DNA from: Treponema sp.
GTDB lineage: Bacteria; Spirochaetota; Spirochaetia; Treponematales; Breznakiellaceae
Length of the DNA stretch: 17,980 nt
Assembly: GCA_031269405.1 (NCBI GenBank)
Contig: JAISZE010000144.1
Location: 1-17,980, forward strand
Reading direction: 5' to 3'
The notes below the pieces were generated by a model. The model had not been told where the DNA came from and did no database searches. It was given only the letters and a program-made list of their open reading frames with translations. Numbering within the stretch: the first letter of the stretch is position 1; each line of letters opens with the position of its first letter. Of this stretch, positions 1 through 6,608 are shown in pieces. The position numbers and the translations under genes are program-made.

Positions 1-695
1 TACGGGGTGGTCAAAGCGGTAGACGATGTTTCCTTTTCCCTCCGTAAAGGGGAAGTTATGGGGATAGTCGGGGAATCCGGTTCGGGAAAATCGGTGACCA
101 ACCTTTCCATGTTGAAATGCTTGTTATCGCGAGGGTTCCTGCGGCGAAAGAGCGGATCGACAATTACCCCCACCAGTTCTCAGGCGGCATGTGCCAGCGG
201 GTGATGATCGCCATAGGCCTTTCGTGCAATCCCGAAATCCTCATTGCCGACGAGTCGACCAGCGCCCTGGATGTAACCATCCAGGCCCAGATCCTTAATT
301 TTTTCAAGGATATTCAGAAGGAGATAGGTCTTTCTTATCTCTTTATCGCCCACGATCTGGCGGTTATTGAGTATATATCAGACCGGGTAGCGGTGATGTA
401 CCTGGGAAAGATCGTTGAAACCTCAGGCTACCAGGATCTGTACAAGAATCCCCTGCACCCCTATACCCAGGCGCTGCTTTCTTCGGCGCCTATTCCGGAT
501 CCCAAGATCGAAGCGGAACGGAAACGCATAATACTTACAGGGGATGTGCCGAGCCCTAATGTCCGCAGGCCGGGCTGTTATTTCTACGACCGCTGCCCAA
601 AGCGGATGGATAAATGCAAAACCAGCCAGCCGGTTCTCAAAACAGTTTCGGCGGATAATCCGGATCACCAGGCGGCCTGCTTTTTAGTTACATAA
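1..695 (+). pseudogene. Oligopeptide/dipeptide ABC transporter ATPase (OppD/DppD type), internally deleted and frameshifted; 5' end outside window
   Basis: Two reading frames together make one OppD-like ATPase. The first frame enters at base 1 and carries the Walker A motif GESGSGKSV (bases 70-96). The second, from about base 111, carries the signature SGGMCQR (from 181), Walker B ILIADES with D-loop SALD, the H-loop AHD, and the C-terminal oligo_HPY domain (HPYTQALL, GCYFYDRCPK), ending at TAA 693-695. In intact OppD proteins about 110 residues separate GKS from SGGM; here there are about 32. Roughly 78 residues with the Q-loop and most of the helical subdomain are missing, and the frame changes at bases 112-117. 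Without the Q-loop it should not couple ATP hydrolysis to transport. The GKSV form and the oligo_HPY tail favour OppD/DppD over OppF. Walker B has Ser where Pro is usual. An assembly collapse is the alternative to a real deletion. Family call sure; pseudogene status likely. Confidence 0.8.
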
Positions 696-707
696 CCCCT
701 TGATCCG

Positions 708-1781
708 TTACCGGTAAACCCCAAAATCGTGGGCGGCCTGGTACATGGCGACGACGTTTTCCGCAGGCGTATTGTCCTGAATGGCGTGAGTGGGGGCAAA
801 ATGATAGCCGCCGCCGTCCATCATAATAGCCAGGGTTTTGCGTACACTTTCCCGGACTTCCCAGGGCGAGCCGAAGGCCAGGGGGCCGGCGGTGGAGATG
901 CAACCCCGGTAACAAAGCCGGTTCCCGAATTGGGATTTGAGGTATTCAGGCGACATGTTTGCCGCCTCGGGTTGGAGAGTGTCCACGCCGGAAACGCCCA
1001 TTTCGATAAAGTCCTCATAAGCCCAGCTTGAGCTTTCGCAGGTATGTACGATACAGGGAAGGTTATAGGATTTGGCAAGATCGAAAAACTGGCGGTGTAT
1101 GGGTTTGACAACTTTCCGGTACAGTTCAAGGCTGATCATAGGAGCATGCTGGCCTCCAAGATCTTCGCCGAACCAGAGAAAATCAAGATATTCCCTGCAC
1201 TTGCTGATAGTCCGTTCCAGAAGCCCCAATTGAAACTGAACCCTGCGGCGCATGAAATTCAAAGCAAGTTCATATTCCTGCAGCAAATGGCAGAACACGT
1301 CTTCCATTCCCATGATTCTGCCGTTGGAGTTAATAAAGCCCGGAAACCCGGCGCCGCCTGCGTAGAGTCCGTATTTTCCACCGAAGGATTTTGCCTGCTC
1401 CAATGCCGCGTCGTAATCAAAATCATCGGGATTGGGAACCGGGAATTGGGCAAATGCCTCTTCTGCCGCGTCTTTCAGGGGAAAATCGCAGAGGTCCCAG
1501 TACCCGCCTGAACTGTGTTCAACCCAGCGTTCCACAGAACCCACCAGGGGATCCCGGCGGCGGTTGGGAATTTCCTCGTACAGGGGCTTTCCGGTATAAG
1601 GCGCCCAGATGCCGCGGTAGTCAATACCCAGAGCTTCCAGCAGATCTTCAGCGGACCCGTTTTTTATTTCCAGGGACTCCATGACGCGGCGGTGAACGCC
1701 GGGATTCGCTTCATAGCCGATAGTAACCCTGTCGGTTTTTTCATGAGCGAAAGTTTTCCGCACCCGTTCCCTTGCGCTCAT
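708..1781 (-). CDS. Uroporphyrinogen decarboxylase (URO-D) family protein, probably a methyltransferase-like paralogue
   Basis: From ATG 1781 this is 357 residues, a normal length for the family. The N-terminus MSARERV..DRV is the usual opening of URO-D-family proteins that are not HemE. Later landmarks are WFGEDLGGQ (203-210), HTC (246-248), LQPEA (269-273) and RGCIST (292-297). The His-X-Cys followed by a distant Cys (C290 or C294) resembles the zinc site of MtaA/MtbA/CmuA corrinoid methyltransferases, so a methyl-transfer role is more likely than haem synthesis; the substrate cannot be told. An upstream in-frame TTG (1844) would add 21 basic residues, but the ATG has AAAGAG just before it and fits the family N-terminus. 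It is convergent with the broken ABC gene (12 bases between stops) and divergent from the 1984 gene. No corrinoid-protein partner is visible nearby. Confidence 0.85.
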   Translation of the reverse strand: MSARERVRKTFAHEKTDRVTIGYEANPGVHRRVMESLEIKNGSAEDLLEALGIDYRGIWAPYTGKPLYEEIPNRRRDPLVGSVERWVEHSSGGYWDLCDFPLKDAAEEAFAQFPVPNPDDFDYDAALEQAKSFGGKYGLYAGGAGFPGFINSNGRIMGMEDVFCHLLQEYELALNFMRRRVQFQLGLLERTISKCREYLDFLWFGEDLGGQHAPMISLELYRKVVKPIHRQFFDLAKSYNLPCIVHTCESSSWAYEDFIEMGVSGVDTLQPEAANMSPEYLKSQFGNRLCYRGCISTAGPLAFGSPWEVRESVRKTLAIMMDGGGYHFAPTHAIQDNTPAENVVAMYQAAHDFGVYR

Positions 1782-1826
1782 GATCTCTTTGGCTTTCCTG
1801 ATTTTCAATGTACTGGACCGTCTCCT

Positions 1827-1846
1827 GGTTGATAGTTTAATCAACC
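1827..1846 (-). repeat. Inverted repeat in the leader of the URO-D-family gene
   Basis: GGTTGAT (1827-1833) and ATCAACC (1840-1846) are perfect 7-base inverted arms around a 6-base AT-rich centre. It lies 46-65 bases upstream of the ATG at 1781 and covers the alternative TTG start at 1844. It could be a repressor operator or a leader hairpin; which one cannot be told from the sequence. Confidence 0.5.
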
Positions 1847-1924
1847 AACCCCGCCGCAGAGCGGACAGGATATGGTTGTTCTCGTAATGTATGATATTTT
1901 ATATATCTCAACTTGTATATATTC

Positions 1925-1964
1925 TTGCCTAGATTCTACTTGAAAATTTTTCAAATTTAGGCAA
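1925..1964 (+). repeat. Compound inverted repeat immediately upstream of the 1984 operon
   Basis: Outer arms TTGCCTA (1925-1931) and TAGGCAA (1958-1964) are perfect complements and extend inward to a 10-pair helix including one G.U pair (1925-1934 with 1955-1964). Inside lies a perfect 15-base palindrome, TTGAAAA-T-TTTTCAA (1940-1954). In RNA this gives a long stem with a 5-base bulge and an upper hairpin, ending 10 bases before the AAGGAG Shine-Dalgarno. It could be an operator or an mRNA structure. It is not terminator-like, as no clean T run directly follows the stem. Confidence 0.6.
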
Positions 1965-1983
1965 ACTATTTTTTAAGGAGAAT

Positions 1984-2505
1984 ATGGAAAAATCGAAGGG
2001 GACTTCGGGATTACCAAGCGGCAGCCAGGACTCCTTTTACGCCCGGGGCTTGCGCTTTTCCTGTACCCGCTGTTCGGCGTGTTGCAGGTATGAAAGCGGC
2101 TATGTGTTTCTTTCCCTGAAAGATCTCGGCGTTCTGGTAAAAGCCCTGAATATGGGGTATACTGAGTTTATGGAAACCTATTGCCGCTGGGTTCCCTCTC
2201 TTGCCGGGCCTGAGCGGCTTTCTTTGCGGGAAAAATCCAATTTTGACTGTATTTTCTGGGTTCAGCCCCAGGAAGGGACAGGGGGTTGTTCCGTTTACGA
2301 AGCACGGCCCCTCCAGTGCCGGGCGTTCCCGTTCTGGCCTCATGTTTTGCGTTCCCAAAGGGCCTGGAAAGATACGGCGGCGGATTGTCCCGGCATGGGG
2401 CAGGGCCGCCTCTATACAGCAGAGGCTATTGAAGCCTGGCTTGAACAGCAGCAGGGGGAGGCTGTTATTATAAGGGAAACCGAAGGCCCCAGGGAGGGGG
2501 ATTGA
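1984..2505 (+). CDS. YkgJ-family cysteine-cluster protein
   Basis: A 173-residue soluble protein with the CxxCxxCC cluster of the YkgJ family (PF03692): C27, C30, C33, C34. Further cysteines characteristic of the fold are C89 (FDC), C102 (GGCSVY), C112 (LQCRAFPF) and C135 (DCPG). The family is thought to bind a metal, zinc or iron, but its biochemical role is not established. The start is ATG 1984 with AAGGAG only 3 bases upstream. The stop overlaps the next gene's ATG (TGATG), pointing to translational coupling with the MBL-fold hydrolase. It opens the + strand run that continues through mltG, dnaG and rpoD. Family assignment is firm; function unknown. Confidence 0.88.
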   Translation: MEKSKGTSGLPSGSQDSFYARGLRFSCTRCSACCRYESGYVFLSLKDLGVLVKALNMGYTEFMETYCRWVPSLAGPERLSLREKSNFDCIFWVQPQEGTGGCSVYEARPLQCRAFPFWPHVLRSQRAWKDTAADCPGMGQGRLYTAEAIEAWLEQQQGEAVIIRETEGPREGD

Positions 2506-3446
2506 TGCATATCCGATTTTTCGGCGTTCGCGGGTCCCTGCCTGCGCCCCAGCTGCCGTCTCAGATAAAATCCAAGATTTCGGCCATACTGGAACGTCTT
2601 ACCCCTGATGATATCGCATCCCCTGAAAGCCGCGAACGGTTTCTGGCGGCTTTGCCGCCATGGCTTTTCGGGACTGTCGGGGGGAATTCCCCCTGCGTCT
2701 CTGTCCAGCTTGACAACCCCGTAGAGGTCATTGTCTTCGACGCCGGTTCAGGGATACGGGAACTGGGGATTGCCCTGTACCGGGAAAAACCCCAGCCCCT
2801 GTATTATCACATTTTTTTCTCCCATTTCCACTGGGATCACATTCAGGGGCTGCCGTTTTTCAATCCCGCGTATGATCCTTCTGTTTCAGTGGATTTCTAT
2901 TCCCCTAAGCCCAACCTGGAAACTTCCCTTCACGGCCAGATGACCCCTCCCTATTTCCCGGTACATATCGAGTCCATGGGAGCGAAAAAGACATTCCATG
3001 TCCTTACAGGCCGGCAGGCCCTCGGCGGCGCTGTGATTACGTGGAAAAAAATGAACCATCCCGGAGATTCGTATTCCTACAAGGTAGATGACGGGAAGCG
3101 CAAGTTCATCTATGCCACTGATACTGAGCTGTCTGCCAATGATTTCATCAAAAACGATGAAAACACTGCCTATTTCGCCAATGCGGACATTATCGTTATT
3201 GATTCCCAGTACACCCTGGGGGAAGCTATTGAAAAATACAACTGGGGGCACAGCGCCTTCAGTATGGCAGTGGATTTTGCCGCCAACTGGGGGATTAAGC
3301 ACATGGTTCTTTTCCACCATGATCCGACCTATGACGATCACAAGCTTTTCAATATACTTCAGTCCGCAAAGTGGTATACTGAGCGGATGAATATCAAGGG
3401 AATAAAGCTCAGTCTTGCCATGGAAGGCATGGAGATGGCTCTTTGA
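2505..3446 (+). CDS. MBL-fold (metallo-beta-lactamase superfamily) metal-dependent hydrolase
   Basis: From ATG 2505 it is 313 residues; GGAGGGGG just upstream supports this over the TTG three bases earlier. The N-terminus FFGVRGSLP followed by TVGGNSPCV (57-65) is typical of the PhnP/cyclic-phosphodiesterase-like branch. The dinuclear metal site is complete: HFHWDH (H107, H109, D111, H112), H185 in MNHPGDSY, D206 in YATD, and a terminal HHD at 271-273. No signal peptide or membrane segment is seen, so it is cytosolic. The branch includes phosphodiesterases and lactonase-like enzymes; the substrate cannot be inferred. A long insertion (about residues 15-55) separates VRGS from the GGN motif. 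It is coupled by 1-base overlap to the Cys-cluster gene, and its stop overlaps the next start. Confidence 0.9.
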   Translation: MHIRFFGVRGSLPAPQLPSQIKSKISAILERLTPDDIASPESRERFLAALPPWLFGTVGGNSPCVSVQLDNPVEVIVFDAGSGIRELGIALYREKPQPLYYHIFFSHFHWDHIQGLPFFNPAYDPSVSVDFYSPKPNLETSLHGQMTPPYFPVHIESMGAKKTFHVLTGRQALGGAVITWKKMNHPGDSYSYKVDDGKRKFIYATDTELSANDFIKNDENTAYFANADIIVIDSQYTLGEAIEKYNWGHSAFSMAVDFAANWGIKHMVLFHHDPTYDDHKLFNILQSAKWYTERMNIKGIKLSLAMEGMEMAL

Positions 3447-3628
3447 ATTATGACGATAACCGGGAAACAGGGTTATTCCTGGATTTTGACGACTGCAAGG
3501 CTCTGTTCCGGGGGCTTAAAAAAAAAGAAGCCGGTCTTTCCGGCCCGGAACGGGACATACTCCGGAGGATTGAGCGTATTCTGTACGCAAGGCTTTCCAT
3601 TCAGGAGCTTGAAGAGATCGATTCGTAA
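3443..3628 (+). CDS. Small conserved-looking hypothetical protein (61 aa), TTG start
   Basis: I do not recognise this protein. It is 61 residues, charged and predicted mostly helical, with an acidic start (NYDD, LDFDDC) and C-terminal helices around RDILRRIERILYARLS and QELEEI. It reads as a small soluble protein without membrane segment or signal. The start is TTG 3443, overlapping the MBL gene's TGA (3444-3446), with GGAG (3431-3434) 8 bases upstream. An overlapping frame from ATG 3450 also stays open, but its product rich in Gly, Ser and Arg looks like a shadow. An A9 run (3518-3526) encodes LKKKE here. Its place in the operon and protein-like composition support it as a real gene; its function is unknown. 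Confidence 0.6.
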   Translation: MNYDDNRETGLFLDFDDCKALFRGLKKKEAGLSGPERDILRRIERILYARLSIQELEEIDS

Positions 3629-3670
3629 ATCAGGGTATCGCAGCTAACGATGGTATCCAAGAGAGGTAAG

Positions 3671-4741
3671 ATGCCTTCCATTTCACGGGGGATCAAATGC
3701 GCCATTATCCTGCTCGCTTTCGTCCTGGTTTGTACCGCCGCGGCCCTGGCTGTGGTGATTCGCTTTAATTCCCCTCCTGATGCGCCGCCCAGGCCCCAAG
3801 CCGGCGACAGGAGCCTCAGGTTTGACGGGGACGATCTCATTCTGGAGGTAAAGAGCGGGGAAACCGCTTATTCCGTAGGGAAACGGCTTGAAGAAGCGGG
3901 GGTTATCAGAAGCCGGTATCTGTGGCAGCTTTTATCCCGGATTAACCGGGAGTACATCAAATCCGGGTTTTACCGGATTGAACTGCCTGTAACCCAGATG
4001 GCCGTCCACGCCCTTTTGGTCTCAGGGAGCCAGATTCTGGTAAGGGTAACGGTCCCCGAAGGGGTAACGCTGAAAAAAACCGCCAGGATCCTAGAAGAAG
4101 CAGGGGTATGCCCTGCAGGGGATTTTCTGGAAGCAGCGGCTTCCGAAATTATCAGGAACGATTACCATGTTCCGGGGGAAACTATGGAAGGCTACCTTTA
4201 CCCGGATACTTACTTTTTCCCCCTTTCGTTCCCTGCTGGTATGGTCGTAACCGCTATGGCGGACACTTTTTTCGAGCGCCTGCAGGAAATCGCCCCTGAA
4301 GCCCTGAACATGGACGCCCGGGAACTGAACAAGCGGGTTATTATCGCGTCCATTGTGGAACGGGAATACCGGGTGGACGAGGAAGCGGGCCTTATGGCAG
4401 GGGTTTTTTACAACCGCCTGAACACCGGCATGGCCCTTCAGTCCTGCGCCACAGTGGAATACGTGATCACCGAAATCCAGGGCAGGCCCCACCCTGAAGT
4501 CCTTTACAACAGGGACACGGCGGTACGGGATCCCTACAATACCTATATCAGGCCTGGTCTGCCTCCGGGCCCCATTTCCGCCCCCGGCAGGACGGCCCTG
4601 GACGCGGCTTTCCATCCGGCGGCGTCGGACTTTCTCTACTTCCGGCTTACAGACGCCGCTGCAGGGAAGCACTATTTTTCCCGGACCCTGGACGACCATA
4701 TCAGGGCCGGGGCTCTCTATGTAAAAGGACGTTCTTTCTAG
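3671..4741 (+). CDS. mltG: MltG/YceG-like endolytic murein transglycosylase
   Basis: MltG cuts nascent glycan strands at the membrane and acts as a peptidoglycan polymerisation terminase. From ATG 3671 it is 356 residues with a membrane anchor at about 9-30, a LysM-like domain (about 55-105), and the YceG core: VTVPEG (127-131), MEGYLYPDTY (172-181), IIASIVE with the probable catalytic Glu230, VFYNRL (245-250), LQSCATVEY and YNTYIRPGLPPGPIS. GAGG (3663-3666) sits 4 bases before this start. ATG 3650 would add 7 residues but has no ribosome-binding site. It lies 42 bases after the small gene and 1 base before dnaG. Where many relatives read LQTDPT/LQSDAT, this one has LQSCAT. Its genome neighbourhood, with the elongation cluster further downstream, fits its wall-synthesis role. 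Confidence 0.93.
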   Translation: MPSISRGIKCAIILLAFVLVCTAAALAVVIRFNSPPDAPPRPQAGDRSLRFDGDDLILEVKSGETAYSVGKRLEEAGVIRSRYLWQLLSRINREYIKSGFYRIELPVTQMAVHALLVSGSQILVRVTVPEGVTLKKTARILEEAGVCPAGDFLEAAASEIIRNDYHVPGETMEGYLYPDTYFFPLSFPAGMVVTAMADTFFERLQEIAPEALNMDARELNKRVIIASIVEREYRVDEEAGLMAGVFYNRLNTGMALQSCATVEYVITEIQGRPHPEVLYNRDTAVRDPYNTYIRPGLPPGPISAPGRTALDAAFHPAASDFLYFRLTDAAAGKHYFSRTLDDHIRAGALYVKGRSF

Positions 4742-4742
4742 T

Positions 4743-6608
4743 ATGCCCCTTATCGCCAAATCCACTATAGATGAAGTTTCCAGCCGTATGGATGCCCTTG
4801 CAGTGGTAGGCGATTACGTGAGGCTTGAAAAACGGAGCGGGCGCTGGTGGGGGCTCTGTCCTTTTCACCAGGAAAAAACCGGTTCCTTCACCGTAGACCC
4901 TGACCGGAAAACCTACTACTGTTTCGGCTGCCACAAGGGCGGTTCGGTCCTGAGCTTCGTCATGGAAATGGACAAGCTGGCCTTTCCTGAAGCCGTAGAA
5001 ATTCTGGCCAAACGGTTTGGAGTGGAAATTACCTATGAGAATTCCCTGGGTGGCCAGGTTCCTGCAGGAGACGAGGAAGCTTCGCGCAAAAAAGAAGAAC
5101 TTTTTGAACTTTACCGCCGTATGGCTGGAACTTTTCATCATTTTTTGCTGGAAAAATCTGAAGGAGCCCCAGCAAAGCAGTATATTATATCCAGGGGATT
5201 GAATAACGATATGATTGAGCAATTCCGCCTGGGATATGCCCCTGAGGATCGCCGCTGGCTTTACCCGTTCCTGCTGCACAAGGGGTACTCCGGGGATTTC
5301 CTCGGCGCATCAGGGCTTTTTTCCTCCAGGCACGAAGGGGCGCCGCTTTTCGCAGGGCGGCTTATGTTTCCCATTGTCGACAGGCAGGGGAGGGTAGTGG
5401 CCTTTGGCGGCAGGATCCTGGAAGGCGCAGGTTCAGGCGGCCGTGAGCCTCCCAAATACATCAACTCCCCGGAAACCGGCATTTATAAAAAAGGGGAAAC
5501 TCTTTTCGCCATAGACCTTGCTATCCCTGAAATACGGCGCACCAAAACGGTGCATATCGCCGAAGGTTATATGGACGTAATAGCCCTCCACCAGGCGGGG
5601 GTTTCTAATTCCGTCGCGCCTCTGGGGACGGCCTTTACCGACGGCCAGGCCAGGCTTTTGCGCCGCTGGGCGGAAAAAGCGATTCTGGTTTTCGATTCCG
5701 ACCGGGCGGGCCAGGAGGCGGCGGTTAAAGGCATACTCACCTGCCGCAGGAACGGCCTTTCCAGCGCCGTTGTCGTGCCCGGGGGGGGGAACGGGGCGGA
5801 AATGAAAGACCCTGCCGATATATTGAAGGTTTACGGCCCTGAGGCGTTGCAAAAAAGGATTAAATGGGTTATAAATGACTTTGATTTTCTGGTTTCCCGT
5901 GCCAAATCTCTGTTTGATATCAGCGCTTCTGAGGGGAAGGCAAAGGCAGCCGCTTTTCTTTTCCCCTATCTGGAAGCCCTTGATTCGGAGGTTTCCCGGG
6001 ACGCCTGTATTGAAGCCGCCGCCGCCGCTTTCGGGACCGCCAGGACGGCGATTGAAAACGATCTGCGGCGCTTCGGTCCGGACGGCCAGGGAAAGGGCAG
6101 GGGGGTTGCCAGGGAGGAAAATCCCCGGCAGCGTTCAGGAGGCGCCCCTATACGCCTTTCGGATGAGCTGTTTCTACTTATGGCTGTAGCGGCTAATGAC
6201 ATGGCAGGCGGGAAAGAGCGCCTGTATCCGGAATTCAGGAAGACGCTTAAAATAAACGAGTTGGAGGATCCTGCGGCGAAGGAACTTTTTGTCGCACTGG
6301 AAGAATGTTTCGTACATGATGAAACAGGGGTTGACCAGTTTCTGGCGCGGATTTCAAGTCAGGAACTGAAGGATTTCTATCTCCAACGGGGGAGTTCCGG
6401 GGAATTTGCCATAAATCCCGGGCAGTTTCTGGCGGATTGCAGGAATATGACAGCCGGTAAAAAGTTAAAACACCGGAGGGACGAAATCGTCGCTAAACTG
6501 CAGGGCCTGAAAAGAAAGGAAGGGAACACCGGGGAAACTGACGAACTCCTGGCGGAGAAGATGGAAATTGACAGAGAATTGCTCCGATTGAAGGAAGACA
6601 GCCGATGA
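4743..6608 (+). CDS. dnaG: DNA primase
   Basis: DnaG makes the RNA primers for replication and works with the replicative helicase. The 621 residues show, in order: a CHC2 zinc-binding domain with C39, H42, C60, C63 (CPFH...CFGC); the polymerase core including FAGRLMFPI and VVAFGGRIL; and the TOPRIM metal site with E274 (EGYMDV) and D318/D320 (DSDRAG). The last 200 residues are the divergent helicase-binding region, rich in charged helices. The start ATG 4743 is 1 base after the mltG stop; AAGGA (4725-4729) is rather far upstream, so coupling with mltG may matter. The TGA overlaps the rpoD start as ATGA. A G9 homopolymer inside the TOPRIM region (5781-5789) encodes Gly347-349. Length and motifs are normal. 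Confidence 0.97.
   Translation: MPLIAKSTIDEVSSRMDALAVVGDYVRLEKRSGRWWGLCPFHQEKTGSFTVDPDRKTYYCFGCHKGGSVLSFVMEMDKLAFPEAVEILAKRFGVEITYENSLGGQVPAGDEEASRKKEELFELYRRMAGTFHHFLLEKSEGAPAKQYIISRGLNNDMIEQFRLGYAPEDRRWLYPFLLHKGYSGDFLGASGLFSSRHEGAPLFAGRLMFPIVDRQGRVVAFGGRILEGAGSGGREPPKYINSPETGIYKKGETLFAIDLAIPEIRRTKTVHIAEGYMDVIALHQAGVSNSVAPLGTAFTDGQARLLRRWAEKAILVFDSDRAGQEAAVKGILTCRRNGLSSAVVVPGGGNGAEMKDPADILKVYGPEALQKRIKWVINDFDFLVSRAKSLFDISASEGKAKAAAFLFPYLEALDSEVSRDACIEAAAAAFGTARTAIENDLRRFGPDGQGKGRGVAREENPRQRSGGAPIRLSDELFLLMAVAANDMAGGKERLYPEFRKTLKINELEDPAAKELFVALEECFVHDETGVDQFLARISSQELKDFYLQRGSSGEFAINPGQFLADCRNMTAGKKLKHRRDEIVAKLQGLKRKEGNTGETDELLAEKMEIDRELLRLKEDSR
5781..5789 (+). repeat. G9 homopolymer inside dnaG
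   Basis: Nine consecutive G bases preceded by CCC encode Pro-Gly-Gly-Gly within the TOPRIM part of the primase. Tracts this long are prone to slippage. Loss or gain of one G would truncate the primase and disturb translation into rpoD, which starts by a 4-base overlap. Confidence 0.8.

Larger units (their letters stand above)
1782..1983. promoter_or_regulatory. AT-rich divergent intergenic region, promoters for both flanking genes expected
   Basis: This spacer separates two divergent genes and is much richer in A+T than its surroundings, so promoters for both directions should lie here. On the + strand, possible pairs are TTGTTC (1876-1881) with TTATAT (1899-1904) at 17 bases, and TTGTAT (1913-1918) with TCTACT (1935-1940) at 16 bases. 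On the - strand, TTCAAG precedes TATATA (complement of 1916-1921) by 17 bases. None is a strong consensus match, so exact start points are not assigned. The + gene has a clear Shine-Dalgarno sequence, AAGGAG at 1975-1980. Confidence 0.4.

Noticed and set aside
708..717. Palindrome TTACCGGTAA at the end of the URO-D-family gene
   Set aside because: Ten bases overlapping the stop codon, with no T run on either side; it could easily occur by chance.
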